Of a stretch of 64,000 nt of DNA, positions 11,108-22,079 are shown piece after piece. The translations under genes were made by a program, and so were the position numbers. The stretch is from Isoetes taiwanensis (taxonomy: Eukaryota; Streptophyta; Lycopodiopsida; Isoetales; Isoetaceae), in contig JAJEKV010000887.1 of assembly GCA_021234155.1 (NCBI GenBank), positions 1 through 64,000 on the forward strand, written 5' to 3'. The notes under the pieces were generated by a model that did no database searches, was not told where the DNA came from, and saw only the letters and a program-made list of their open reading frames with translations. The number at the start of each line of letters is the position of its first letter. Positions within the stretch are counted from its first letter, which is position 1.

Positions 11108-12493
11108 TTAATGAGCTAATTTCAATTTACGAGCCATCTTCTCCATGTTTGCATACATGTTTGACATCACTACATAACCAGGAGCAAAATTAGAGTTAAT
11201 GTTCACAATCTTCCTGAAGCACTCTCTCCCTAATTCTGCGTTCCCATGTATTGTGCAGGCAGTAAGAAGAACCATCCACGTATAGATGTTGGATTGCCTT
11301 GTAGCTTGAAGTATACTTTTAGCTTCTCTAAAGTATCCGGCATGACCCAAAAGGTCAACCATGCACGTACAATGATACACATCTGGGTTTATGCTATAGC
11401 ATTCTAGCATAGACTTAAAATAAATTTGAGCTTCTTCTACCAAACCTGTACGACAACATGCACTGAGAATTGCAGTGAACACCAAACTATTTGGCCTGAT
11501 CTTATCATGCTGCATACTCTCTAGGCAAACTACAGCCATGCCAACATCACCACTCTGCGCATATCCTGTTATCATTGCACCCCATGAAGCCACATCCCTT
11601 GTAGGAAGCTTGTCAAAGACTGCACGAGCCTCCCCCATGTTCCCACACCTCGCGTACATATCAAGAAGTGTGTTTATAACAACAATGTTAGTTCTGCGAC
11701 AAGTTTCAATTATCTGTTCGTGCATAGACCTGCCCTGCTCTATAGCTCCAACACTACCACATGCTTTCAAAATGCTTGAGAACGTGATCTCGTTTGGGAT
11801 TATCCCCTCCTGCTGCATATCATTGAATAGTTGTAAAGCAAGAAAGCCTTTGTCATGCTGAGCATACCCATCAATAATAATATTCCAAGATACCACAGTA
11901 TGAGGCAATTCCTCGAAAACTTTGCATGCTTCATTCAAGCTTCCACATTTTGCGTACATATCAACCAGCGTATTTCCTACATTAACATCTGAGTAGAAGT
12001 CACTTTTAATTATTTGATCATGGATAAATCTCCCCTCATTGAGGAAAATCATTGTGCTACATGCTTTAAGGGCAGCAAGGTACATACATTTGTTGTTCTT
12101 TACCCCTGTGAGCAGTGCTTCATCATACAAACAAAATGACAGATTACCAGGTCCATGCTTAGCATGTGCTAGAATAATTGCATTCCATGTATACTCACTT
12201 GGTTTTGCGACCTTGTTAAATGTCTCATTTGTCTCAACTATGCTCCCATAAGAGGCAAACAAACGAATGAGATGGTCTGCCAGAATAGGAGTTGAGAGTT
12301 TCCCACTCTGAACCAAAAGTGATTCCACTTGTCTTATACATCTGTAGTCTTGTTGAATTCCGCAAGCCTGCAGCAAGCGGAGAGCATGATCTTCAGACAT
12401 TATAATACCGCATTGATGCAGCATACTCTCAGCACATGCCACTGCTTCACGGAGGCATCCATGTCCGCTCAAATGTCTCAATGACATGAACAA
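11108..12493 (-). CDS. PLS-type pentatricopeptide repeat (PPR) protein
   Basis: A 461-aa intronless ORF made almost entirely of PPR motifs, an RNA-binding helical repeat family mostly acting in plastids and mitochondria on RNA editing, splicing or stability. Clear repeats include 'NTLVDMYAKCGSLNEACKVF', 'VVSWNIIIDGYAQ', 'PNEITFSSILKACGSVGAIE', 'NTLLDMYARCGNMGEARAVF', 'ASWGAMITGYAQSGDVGMAV' and 'PNSLVFTAILSACCRTGLVE'. An E-domain-like stretch follows ('WMVLLTACTIHGNAELGREC', 'APGYVVMSNMYANM'). It ends soon after that, so it lacks the E+/DYW cytidine-deaminase domain often present in this class. No obvious organelle-targeting peptide starts at the chosen Met; an upstream exon could supply one. 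The frame is fully open, so I regard it as a gene or a very recent pseudogene. Confidence 0.85.
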   Translation of the reverse strand: MFMSLRHLSGHGCLREAVACAESMLHQCGIIMSEDHALRLLQACGIQQDYRCIRQVESLLVQSGKLSTPILADHLIRLFASYGSIVETNETFNKVAKPSEYTWNAIILAHAKHGPGNLSFCLYDEALLTGVKNNKCMYLAALKACSTMIFLNEGRFIHDQIIKSDFYSDVNVGNTLVDMYAKCGSLNEACKVFEELPHTVVSWNIIIDGYAQHDKGFLALQLFNDMQQEGIIPNEITFSSILKACGSVGAIEQGRSMHEQIIETCRRTNIVVINTLLDMYARCGNMGEARAVFDKLPTRDVASWGAMITGYAQSGDVGMAVVCLESMQHDKIRPNSLVFTAILSACCRTGLVEEAQIYFKSMLECYSINPDVYHCTCMVDLLGHAGYFREAKSILQATRQSNIYTWMVLLTACTIHGNAELGRECFRKIVNINSNFAPGYVVMSNMYANMEKMARKLKLAH

Positions 12494-14132
12494 GCGTACA
12501 AATGTTATTTACAGCAGCTGGCATAATGGCATAGCCCATACATATGAAGCACCAGACCCGTATCACTGTGCTTTGTTGAAACCTGATAATCAAGAGCACA
12601 TAAATCAAGGAAATTGAACAAAACCTTAACCGGCAGGTTTGTTAATACGAACGATCTGGATCATCCGTTGCGGACCCGTAAGAGGCCGGAACTCGATGAA
12701 AAACTTGCTCCGTCCTGGATGATCACGGGTTCTGAATCGAGGTAATGGGCTCTCAAAGGGTCGAAATTAGGGGGGTTCCTCCCCAGAATTTCCGATTAAA
12801 GTTAGAAATGTCCGATTTGATAAAGTAGATGCAGGCAAATTTCCGGTCGAAATTTTATAAAATTAGTGTAAAATCCGGCAAATTAGGGATGTTTTTCTCA
12901 AAAATCCGATTAGTATAGATGAAGGGCGGCATTTTTGCTGGTTAGTGCAAAAACTAAATTCGAGGCACCCCCTCATCACCTCAATAACATAACTTATCTA
13001 CTAGTAGTTACGGTGCCCAGCGTTGCTAGGCATCCTTTGGAACCTATAAATGTTGGAACCTGTCAATTTTGAAATTTTGGCCATGTCATTTCAACATTAA
13101 TTTTGCAATTTCTTCAATTTCTCACTCTCTCCTTTTACGTAAATGTCAGGTGGCAGTTTTTCTGCCCTCTAGTCCAATCGTGCGATGCCACGTGGATCTT
13201 TTACAGAAAGTGAAGCTTAAATGTCATTTTTTGTATTTGCTTCCAGTTCTCAAGTTTTTACCCTACATTCTTAACTTCAATCGATATTCTGAACTTTTTT
13301 ACCCCACTGTTATTTCAGAATTAAATCCAGAATTTTAAGCAGACACAGAGATAATGAGGCAGTTAAGCATAGACTTACAGTTAAACACAATAAATTACGA
13401 ACATCCCAAACAAATAATAGTCTCAAGTGCACAGCATTCAAATTCCAACATTTGATCCAACCACTTCAGTTGAATCATGAGTTACATTGCAAAAAATATA
13501 GAACTCATAGTTCAGAACCTACTTCTTCAGCATTTCACTGAATTTCTTGCATGTCATCTATGGCTAAGCTAAACAAAAAAGCTTCAAGATAGTAGCCATC
13601 CCGCACCTCCAACCATATTAAAAGAACCTGCATATAACGAAAGACAAGATTAGAAGAAAATATTGTAAATCTTGCAAGAAATACTAATATCTTACAAAGA
13701 TTTTAAAGAAAACTCGCCACTAGAACAAAGCAGCCGCTATATCGTCGTTCTTGAAGGACGTTGGCGCCGAAGGTAGAAAAAACAAGTAAAATAAGGTCAG
13801 ATCATGAATCTTGAAAAAAAACTTAAACATTTCGCGAAAGATCAGTGCAGTGCCTCACCTTAACCTCAAAAATGCCGATGCGCCTTCAAACCACCGCTGC
13901 TTCTATAAGAAATAGAGCAAAAAACAATGTTAGGTTTAAAAAAATTGAAATCTAACTTAGCATTTAGGTAGATTAACAAACTTAAAAATGTTTTTCATCG
14001 CCATAGCTCGGCCGAACGAACTTGCTGTGTGGAGGGAGGGAAAGAAAATTACAGAGACGACAAACAAGAAGTTTTTTTCGCCACGTTTCATTCACGTCGG
14101 CGTGAAAAAAGCGCCACACATCATTCACGTTT
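12494..14132. other. AT-rich intergenic sequence
   Basis: No gene was recognised. Short open frames at 13069-13338 and 13988-14221 have no family resemblance; the latter runs into the foldback arms. Confidence 0.45.
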
Positions 14133-14239
14133 TAGGAATGCCCCCACGGCTTAAATTCCGTGGGGTCAACATTTGCCTCCGCGCTTCGCGCGTCCGCAAA
14201 TGTTTCCCCCACGGAATTTAAGCCGTGGGGGCATTCCTA
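14133..14239. repeat. Near-perfect 44-bp-arm foldback, GC-rich
   Basis: The arms start TAGGAATGCCCCCACGG and end CCGTGGGGGCATTCCTA; by eye 42 of 44 positions pair. The 19-base spacer is CTCCGCGCTTCGCGCGTCC. Each arm contains its own smaller palindrome (CCCCACGG...CCGTGGGG), so the DNA could form either one long hairpin or two short ones. Confidence 0.85.
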
Positions 14240-14594
14240 TATACAGAAGATCAACATGTAAAGATGTAAACAGTTTTGTTGATTATTGTATACATGTTTT
14301 TATTTTGCACATACAGGGAACAATTTAAGATGTAGGCACTTTTGTAGATGATGTTGATTATTGTATACAATATGGTATTTGGGTCACAATTTTTTGCATT
14401 GGGTTAATTTCGTGCTGCCATGTGGCAGACGATTCAATTGCAGAATGGTAGTTGAGTCTACCATTCCGCATCTCCGGTTTCTAGCCGGTTAACAATCCTC
14501 TGTTTCTTGTCAGTTAACAACTTTGTTAGTCTGTTTCCAGCAGAGCCAAGCTTGAATCCGACTCTATTCAAACCAAGACAGGGTCATTCGTAGT

Positions 14595-14775
14595 TTGAAT
14601 CCATAGCTTTTTACCCTGTAAAAAGGGCCGTAGCTTCTTTATCATGTTCAGAGCAAGATGTCTTGAATCCATAGCTTCTTTACCCTGTAATGTAAAAATA
14701 GACGTAGCTTCTTTATCATACTCTGAGCAAGATCTCTTGAATCCATAAATTCTTTACCCTGTAAAATGGCCGTAA
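14595..14775 (+). repeat. Three imperfect tandem repeats, about 70 bp
   Basis: The words TTGAATCCATA, TTTACCCTGTAA and GTAGCTTCTTTATCAT recur in the same order three times, at spacings of about 68 and 74 bp. Confidence 0.7.
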
Positions 14776-14837
14776 TATAAAAGCATCTTATAGTATGCTA
14801 TCTAGCTCTGTTTCATGAAAAGGAAAATAAAAATTCC

Positions 14838-14980
14838 CAACATTTCACCTGCAAACGAAAATCTCTTCAAGGAGAAAGCAACTCCCAAGATCTTACCTGC
14901 AAAGGAAAATCTCTTCAAGGGGAAAGCAACTCCCAAGATCTTACCTGCAAATGAAAATCTCTTCAAGAAAAGAATGCGGC
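14838..14980 (+). repeat. 48-bp tandem repeat, three units, within an open frame
   Basis: Units carry AAAATCTCTTCAAGG and AACTCCCAAGATCTTACC. They lie within a short open frame (14815-15003, 62 aa), where they encode a 16-aa repeat of type 'TPKILPAKENLFKGKA'. There is no known domain, and I do not claim the frame is translated. Confidence 0.65.
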
Positions 14981-15213
14981 CAACAAGACCTCAAGATCTT
15001 TAATAGAAACATCGAAAGAGCAGAACAGCTCGGCGAGAGGAGGAACGCCAAACCTAAAGAAAATCCCTACCAAAATCCTAAACAGAAAAAACCCTTGATT
15101 TCAGTCACAAGAAACTCAGATGAAGAAGTTACGGTGCCCTGCCATAGCCAAGATCCCCTGCACCAATGCTATAGCCGCCAAAATCGCCAAATCGCTCCCT
15201 AAATACCATATTG

Positions 15214-15373
15214 TAGCTTCAAGGTTTTTGGTCGGGCATTTCGGCGTGGACCGGTGGGGTCCTGCGACCGGTGTCGGGCATTCCGGCGTGGCCGGTGACC
15301 CGCTCTCGGCTAACGCCGGTCGGAGGACCCCACCGGTCCACGCCAGAATGCCCTCCCAAAAACCTTGAAGCTA
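15214..15373. repeat. Second GC-rich foldback, about 49-bp arms
   Basis: The arms start TAGCTTCAAGGTTTTTGG and end CCAAAAACCTTGAAGCTA, and run inward to GGACCGGTGGGGTCC / GGACCCCACCGGTCC with a few mismatches. The spacer also holds shorter CCGG-rich inverted repeats. Like the foldback at 14133-14239, it begins with TAG and ends with CTA. Confidence 0.85.
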
Positions 15374-16857
15374 TACATGTTTTTATTTTGATCATATGGG
15401 AACAATAGACTTGCTCTAAGTCCACTTGTGGATAGAATGTGGAAAGTAGATTTAGACAACTCACACAAAAGTAGAAACAATAGTCAAACTATTGAAATTC
15501 GACTGACTTCTAAGACCACATTCCTTCAATTTTTTGAGACCACATTCCTTCACAGATGAGATTCAAATATATGTTAATTAGATACATCCTCACATATAAG
15601 ATGTTGTGCATACAAAAATCACACTTTCCTTTCATAAAAGATGAACATGAAACTGTCAAAATATGTAGGTGGGAACTTTTGTAGATTATATTATTTTTGA
15701 ATTATTGTATACATGTTTTGATTTTGATCAATATGGGGAACAAAGGACTTGCTACATACATAATGGGGAACATAATTATCTTTTACCTTGATATTAGTGC
15801 ATAGAATTTGGAAAGTAGATTTGAAAACCAACAGTCAAACTGCTCAGATTCAACATACTTCCGAGATCACATTCCTTGGCGGATGAGGTTGATGCTGCGA
15901 CTGCAACTATTATTCATCTGAGTTGACAAAATGTTGAGGACTATGTATTTATGGACAATGTTTAGGCATGCCAAAGGCAAAATGATAGCTAAGCATTTTA
16001 ACTATAGGAAAAGCCTTTGAACAATGGAGGTGGTTCTTGCATGAAAACACTACCAATGTATCTAAGCTCTTAATTTAACTGGTTAGTTAACCTCTATTGC
16101 ACCAAAATACCTTGAGTAGGAAACCTTGCACGTGTTGATGCAATCATAAACAAAATATTGGATCTAGTTGAAGCGAAAATACTTTTGTACCACAGACTGA
16201 AAATGCAAGAAAGTGAAATTGAACTGAGTTCAAATACAATAGAGGGAGAATCCCTTACGTTTCAAGATGTTGGAAACCATTTAAAGCTAAAGCTTTAAAG
16301 TTAATATAATTTATACGACTTCTATTGAATATAAATTTACAATTTTATGCCCTCGAAATAAAATAAACTTGATGTCAACAACAATGGACATCTGAAGCTT
16401 TAATATTAATATAGTTTATACGACTTCTATTGAATATAAATTTACAATTTTATTATGCCCTTGAAATAAACTTGATATGGAATATGCAGACCATGTTAAA
16501 AAAAAATTGTTCAAATATTGCATTACAGTTTATAGCTACAATGGTTCAAGACGATGCTACACATCCATTCTTATACATCTAACCATTGTAATATTTATGG
16601 AGGACCTAGTTTTAAGTTCATCTTTGACAAAATAAAATAAGTTGTCCACATTGAGGATGAATCTCATACCCTTCAAAGTTGCCCAGCATGCCTGGCCAGC
16701 CGTTACATGTGACATTGAGTACATCATCCATACGGGTGCTGGGATCATACCTTCAGGAGGTTATGGACATGCGAGATCAGCTATGTCCTCGGACACACAC
16801 TTGACATGTATATATACATTGATGTATACTTATACAGTTTGACAGCATTCTTATTAC
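15374..16857. other. AT-rich sequence with a local duplication
   Basis: No gene was recognised. The segment TTTATACGACTTCTATTGAA and its surroundings at about 16290-16370 recurs about 104 bp downstream (about 16395-16475) as an imperfect tandem duplication. Confidence 0.5.
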
Positions 16858-17070
16858 TGCCACATTTTTACCCTCAAAAACTCTTCGGAGCGGGGGTTTT
16901 TTAACCCGGACAGTAATAAGTTTGTTGCGCTCCTTATGGGTCCCATAGGCCGATTGGCCTCAGTGGACGATAAAAAATCATTCTCATTCTCATTCTCATT
17001 CTCATTCTCATTCTCATTCTCATTCTCATTCTCATTCTCATTCTCATTCTCATTCTCATTTTCATTCCAA
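16858..17070 (+). mobile_element. LINE 3' tail ending in a CATTCT microsatellite
   Basis: A short 5'-truncated LINE end. It carries the words GGGTCCCATAGGCCG, TTGG and ACGATAAAA that also end the minus-strand LINE at 44821-48140. After this tail come about 14 copies of a CATTCT hexamer (about 16979-17060). By comparison with the other copy, the hexamer array is the element's own 3' terminus rather than an independent microsatellite. Confidence 0.7.
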
Positions 17071-19079
17071 CTGCACCCCAAACTATAACAGAATGTTTTG
17101 AAATGGTCTTATTCTGAGGCACAATTTCATTATATATGGACTTTTGCAAGCCCATATATATCTCAAATGGTAGCTACTGTTAAGAATACAAGGTTCTTAG
17201 GACTAAAACAATGGAATATGTTAGCATGATTTCGTTCTGAGGCAACAAAAGTAGGCAGACCCAGAGCCTCTGAAATCTATTGTTTGTCATACGAGCAAGG
17301 ACTAGCATGTCCAATATGGACAAGTGATGATGAAGAAAGTTGAAAGAAATTCCATATGGATCTCAAATGACCACGATATCTTGAAAATATAGCGTATTGT
17401 GCACAATAAGATGAAGAAGAACAACTTTGGGATATTAAAATTTTACATAATTTCATTAAGATATCAAACAATTTCCAAGTTTGCAGATAGCAATTACAAG
17501 TAACGGTAATGTTTTGACAATATTAAAGTTTCAAAATTTTCATCTGCATGTTATGTGACTGCAATTCCTCATTAGCTAGAAAACTTTAAATGTTGTTTTC
17601 CTGCACATACCCATGTAAATGTTAGTATTATAATAGGTTATCAAGAGGGACATACAAGTGTGAAATTGGGCGACCGCCGTATTTAAGACTAGCTTCACGT
17701 CCAATGACATTCAAGAATGTCAGATTTAATGTCGTGGAAGTGTTGCCTAAAGATAGATAGATAGATAGTATTTTAATACGCCACTAGGGCAAAGATCCAA
17801 AATGAATTGGGCCCCGCCCCCAACCAATTTGCGCCCTGTGGGTTTTGAACTAACCTAGTGTGTTACCAAAAAATGCATTGTGCAAAATGAATTCAATTAA
17901 CTAAGAAAAAATGCATTGAATAAATAAACAAATAAATATAAGCAAAGAAGAAAATCGTTTATCTAAACCTAACCTAACCCTAATGCCTAACCCTAACGGG
18001 AAGCTCACGGCTTCGAGCTATCTCGACGCTTGCAGGAGATGAGCTATGGCAGCGGTTTCAAAGAACGAGGCGATGTCGGGGAGATGAGCTATAGCGGCGG
18101 TTTCAAAGAATGAGCAAAGATGAAGCAAATGAATAGGGGCCGGGATGTGTAGGGCGGATTGAAGGGGTCGAGAGCCTTACGGACATTCTGATCCGCAAAA
18201 GGTTTGAGCAGAGGCGGCTTTCAGTGCATCTTTTTTAGGGCCAAGCTCGCATCTTTGGGTTCGAGAAGATGAAGCTTGTGGAAGTGAGTTTTATTTTCTA
18301 TTTGATATGGAGTATTTCTATTCTTAAGAACTTCCACGATTAGGGATCTCTTGAATCTCTTCCTCCCATTCTCTAATTTAGCAGAAGGTAGAAGATATGC
18401 CAGTCCCATTCTCTGATTTAGCAGAAGATAGAAGACATGGCAGAAGGCCCTGCCCAATGAATTGATCTATAGAAGATATGGCAGAAGCAGTCTTTCATTT
18501 ATGGCATTCACAGACACAACGTTTTCATCAGAGATGCAGTCGAGATTCAGGCTGCCATGAACCTAGCTAATACTGTCTTTGTTGCAAAGCAGTTAACTCA
18601 AAGACGTTAATCTGAATTCTGACCCTTTTGTGCAGTCCGATATGAAGCTAATGGCCCTTCTCCACTGTATACATCAAATTGGGCGCCCGACCGAATTTGT
18701 GCACTAGGAATTGAGCATGGAAAGTGTAGTTCCAGTCGTATACAGCCATTACAGTTCTTAATGGCCTGCATATTGGGCGGTCGCCGGATTTCTATACAGA
18801 CAGCAGACAAGGTAGGAAGGATTGCAGTTCTTAATGGCCTGCATATTGGGTGGTCGCCGGATTTTTATACAAACAAGATATAAAGATAAAGACAAGAGGT
18901 ACAAACAGAATAAATTATAAAGAGGTAAAAAAAAAAAAAAAAAAAAACCAATAGTTGTTTGGGCCTTCAAATTCGGCGATCGCCGGATTTCAGTCACAAA
19001 CACTAGACTAAATATGTCTCAATATGTCAAATGTTGCTTCTGATTCTGGTATATCTAATATGTTAGCTAGTGCATATTT

Positions 19080-19200
19080 TAATCGTTCCTTATTAAATTC
19101 TTGTTTTCAAGTGTATCAATAGCGCACACTTAAATCTAATCGTTCTTTATTAAATTCTTGTTTTCATGTGTATCTATAGCGCACACTTAAATTATTCTTT
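19080..19200 (+). repeat. Two-unit tandem repeat, about 60 bp
   Basis: TTTATTAAATTCTTGTTTTC plus AGCGCACACTTAAA recurs twice in tandem with few changes, and a third, partial unit follows. Confidence 0.65.
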
Positions 19201-19256
19201 ATTAATGCTTTTCATGTGAATTAAATATTTCTAGCTAAAGTTCAACGAAACGGTCA

Positions 19257-19435
19257 TGCATGGAAAAAGCAAGGGAAATGTAGACATATAGAGTATATAC
19301 ATAGAAAATGCAAGGGAAATGTGGACATATAGAGCATGTACATAGAAAATGCAAGGGAAATGTGCACATATAGAGCATATACATGGAAAACGCAAGGGAA
19401 ATGTGGACATATAGAGCATGTACAGAGAACAAACT
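19257..19435 (+). repeat. 41-bp tandem repeat, four units
   Basis: The word GCAAGGGAAATGT occurs at 19269, 19310, 19351 and 19392, exactly 41 bp apart, followed each time by ACATATAGAG. This is a short minisatellite with no coding sense. Confidence 0.85.
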
Positions 19436-21089
19436 ATACAAATAACAATAAATAAATAAAGGAGATGCACTCACCTTTGGCAGTCTCGGACATGCAAAAA
19501 CACTAAAAAATATCTTCTAGAGGATGGGCGCCTTCGTCCTAGGGGAGCACACATCAACCTTGCACCTTTCAAAATGAGCTCCTAACATTTAAACAGCACA
19601 TGCAAAAATAGTTGCATGCATGATGGACAAGTGGCACGCCCGTAGTGAAAGGTCCAGGGCATATTTGGTGGGCCCATAACACGTCACGAAACAACCCGCC
19701 TTTTCACGCCCGTTTTAAATTCAAAATAAGGTTGCCACGTGACCATTCACGTGATAATTCAAATTTGAATTTGAGTTTTCCCCCTCAACTCAATACTGCC
19801 AACCATTTGCTATCTCTTCCACATTTCAAGCATCTCGCCATCCATCATTGCGGCTTTCGACCAGGCGCTTTGCCTCCACAAGGTAAGTTTTGATCTTTTC
19901 ACTAGCATGTATCATGCGCTGTGTAATGCGCTACTACCTCCATGCTTTGTTGTAGCTTTGATGCCATTCTGGAGTATTTTTAGTATAATCTTAATGTCTC
20001 GTGGAGCATTCATCTCCTTTGACTTTTTTTGGCGTATTACAGCCTGCATTGTTCATAGATGTGACCTTAGGCTTCAAGATGATGTAAGGAACTCTTATTA
20101 TTGATATTAGTAATGAAGATGTGTAGGGTCTGAATTAGATTAGTAATTTAGTATGCTACTAGCTCGGGCCAGATGGGTGTCTGGAAGTGAACAGATATGG
20201 TGCCCAATCTGCAAATGGTGAACACATTCAAAAGTGTACGTCTGGTGGCGAATCTGAGGGCTAAAAATCCAAAGAAAAAAAGGGCCCTCAAATTGGGCGG
20301 ACGCCCAATTTAATTGGCCCAATGCCCAATTTGGTCAGCCAAAATTGGTATCCGCCCAATTTAAGGGTCAAAAAAAAAAAAAAACCCCAATTTCGGCCCT
20401 CAAATTGGGCGGGCACCCAATTTCTACGCACCAAATCCCAATTTGGGCTGACGAATGAGGGTCAATCTCTCTCCCTTTCTGTTTTAAAGAGATTATCACC
20501 AAGTTTTCATAGGATTCTCATGTGTTTTGTGCTTGAAACAAGGCAGCCGCCCTATTTGTAATGATATATCTTTCGCCATATGTGACGCATTTCTAGGATT
20601 GAAGATCCGCAACCAAAGGGTTCCTTATATTCAGAGGTGGGCGTCTGGTTGCCAAAGGGTTTCTTGCCCATGGAGGGTGCAGACACTCCAGGGGAGGCAA
20701 AGGACTTTGCAATCATGATGTTGTGCATCAGATTGACTTTGAGCCAGCACCTTCGAACTCTAAAGGAAGGCGGGTAGAAGATGTAATGGGGCAACACCAT
20801 TAACCAGGTATACCTTCAATGATTAGCAACACCATTAACCAGGTATACCTTGAATGATTAGAATGTGAAATCTGGTAGGCATGGCATCACAATATCTTCG
20901 AGAAGGGTTTTGTATCTATTTTTAGACTGGGATGTTACAGTCTATGACTCAATTGAAGGTTTTCGCATTCTTGGTGCATTTTCATCAGATTCAGACAATA
21001 TGCTAAGATTGGCATGTGCTGCTATTACTTTAAGGCATGAATCATCTTGGTAGATGAAACCAAGAACCCTTGTTTGATTTGACTGCTTC

Positions 21090-22040
21090 TTGCTCGAAGT
21101 GTACGATGATAGTCGATGGCGAGAGAATATGAGAATGATCAGGAAATCATTTGCCTGGATATGCAAGGTAGTTGCTCCTTTCATTAAGAAACATGATACT
21201 CATTACAGACTTGCAGTTCCTGTAGCATGCCGTATTGGTGCAGCATTTTGTATAAGTTGTTCAAGGGAGCTGATCATTATGAAGTTTCAGAGAATGGGAT
21301 AAGCACGCCTTGTTTGGTTTTGAGGGATGTTTGTCCATTAATCGTTGCTTTAAACATAAGATCAAGTGGCCAGTTGGTGATGAGCTCCAATGTATTGAGA
21401 ATTCTTTTCAAAAATTTAGTGGTTTGCCAAACTGTTTTGGTGCTATTGATTGCACACATCTAGAAATTAACCTGCCAGATGTGAGAGGTGCAAAAACAAT
21501 GACATTCAGTAATTTTACAAGCAATATGTGACACGAATAAAAAGTTTCTTGATCTGTTTATTGATCTGTTTCTTGATCTGTTTTTTGATGCTCGTGTGCT
21601 AAAAAATGTAGACTTTGCACGCAAAGCACAATCCCAACAAATTTTGCATGAGCCGTATCTAACAATAAATGGAAATTACAATTTATATCCATATGTGGTT
21701 AGTGATAAAAGGGCTACAGTCTTATTCCATGGCTCATGATGCCATACCAAGGAGATGAGTCTGAGCTTGGTGCACTTAAAACTTTCTATAATTTTAAGCA
21801 CATATAGGCAAGATGATTTATTGAGCAAGCTTTTAGTATCTTGAAGAGAGTCTTCAAGTGCTTACGGTCTAATTTGGTAATGGATATTGACTTCATACCA
21901 CAACTTATATTTTCGTGTTGCTTGCTGCATAACTTGCTTGTTGACTCAAGGGATAGAGCTTCAACAAGTAGCAGAAGAAGAGGACTGCACCAAGTGGATG
22001 ATGCTAAAAGTTATACGCTCAAACTTAACACAATATCTAG
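21090..22040 (+). pseudogene. Decayed PIF/Harbinger transposase-like (ALP1/HARBI1 type) gene
   Basis: Frames shift several times, but family blocks appear in the usual order: 'WRENMRMIRKSFAWICKVV' and 'YRLAVPVACRIGAAF' (N-terminal helical part), 'IKWPVGDELQCIENSFQKF' with 'GLPNCFGAIDCTHLEI' (the block with the first catalytic-type Asp), 'NGNYNLYPYVVSDKRA', and near the end 'EQAFSILKRVFKCLRSNL' with 'CCLLHNLLVD'. Stops and shifts near 21240-21300, 21530 and 21740 make it non-functional. It could derive from a transposon or from a domesticated ALP1-like host gene; no terminal inverted repeats were identified. Confidence 0.7.
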
Positions 22041-22079
22041 TCTTCAATGCATAAAAGGTATAATTCTTGCCTTTTAACA

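Larger units (their letters stand above)
17663..20423. repeat. Clustered 22-bp palindrome, about ten copies
   Basis: The half-site AAATTSGGCG is followed after two bases by its inverted half (CGCCSAATTT). Copies start at 17663, 18676, 18770, 18843, 18969, 20290, 20311, 20342 and 20402; most are 21-23 bp and near-symmetrical, and a looser one lies near 17806. The copies at 18770 and 18843 lie in a 73-bp tandem duplication; the others have unlike flanks. No gene is recognised in this interval. Poly(A)/poly(T)-like runs are at about 18928 and 20370. Confidence 0.7.

Noticed and set aside
16934-17155. Open frames made of Glu-Asn or Met-Arg repeats
   Set aside because: They are translations of the CATTCT microsatellite at the LINE tail, not proteins.
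17965-17997. CCTAACCCTAA-rich stretch as interstitial telomere
   Set aside because: Only a few irregular units; equally explained by telo-box words or chance.
19257-19435. Regular 41-bp repeats that might suggest a CRISPR array
   Set aside because: Units are head-to-tail without unique spacers, and the DNA is eukaryotic; a plain minisatellite.
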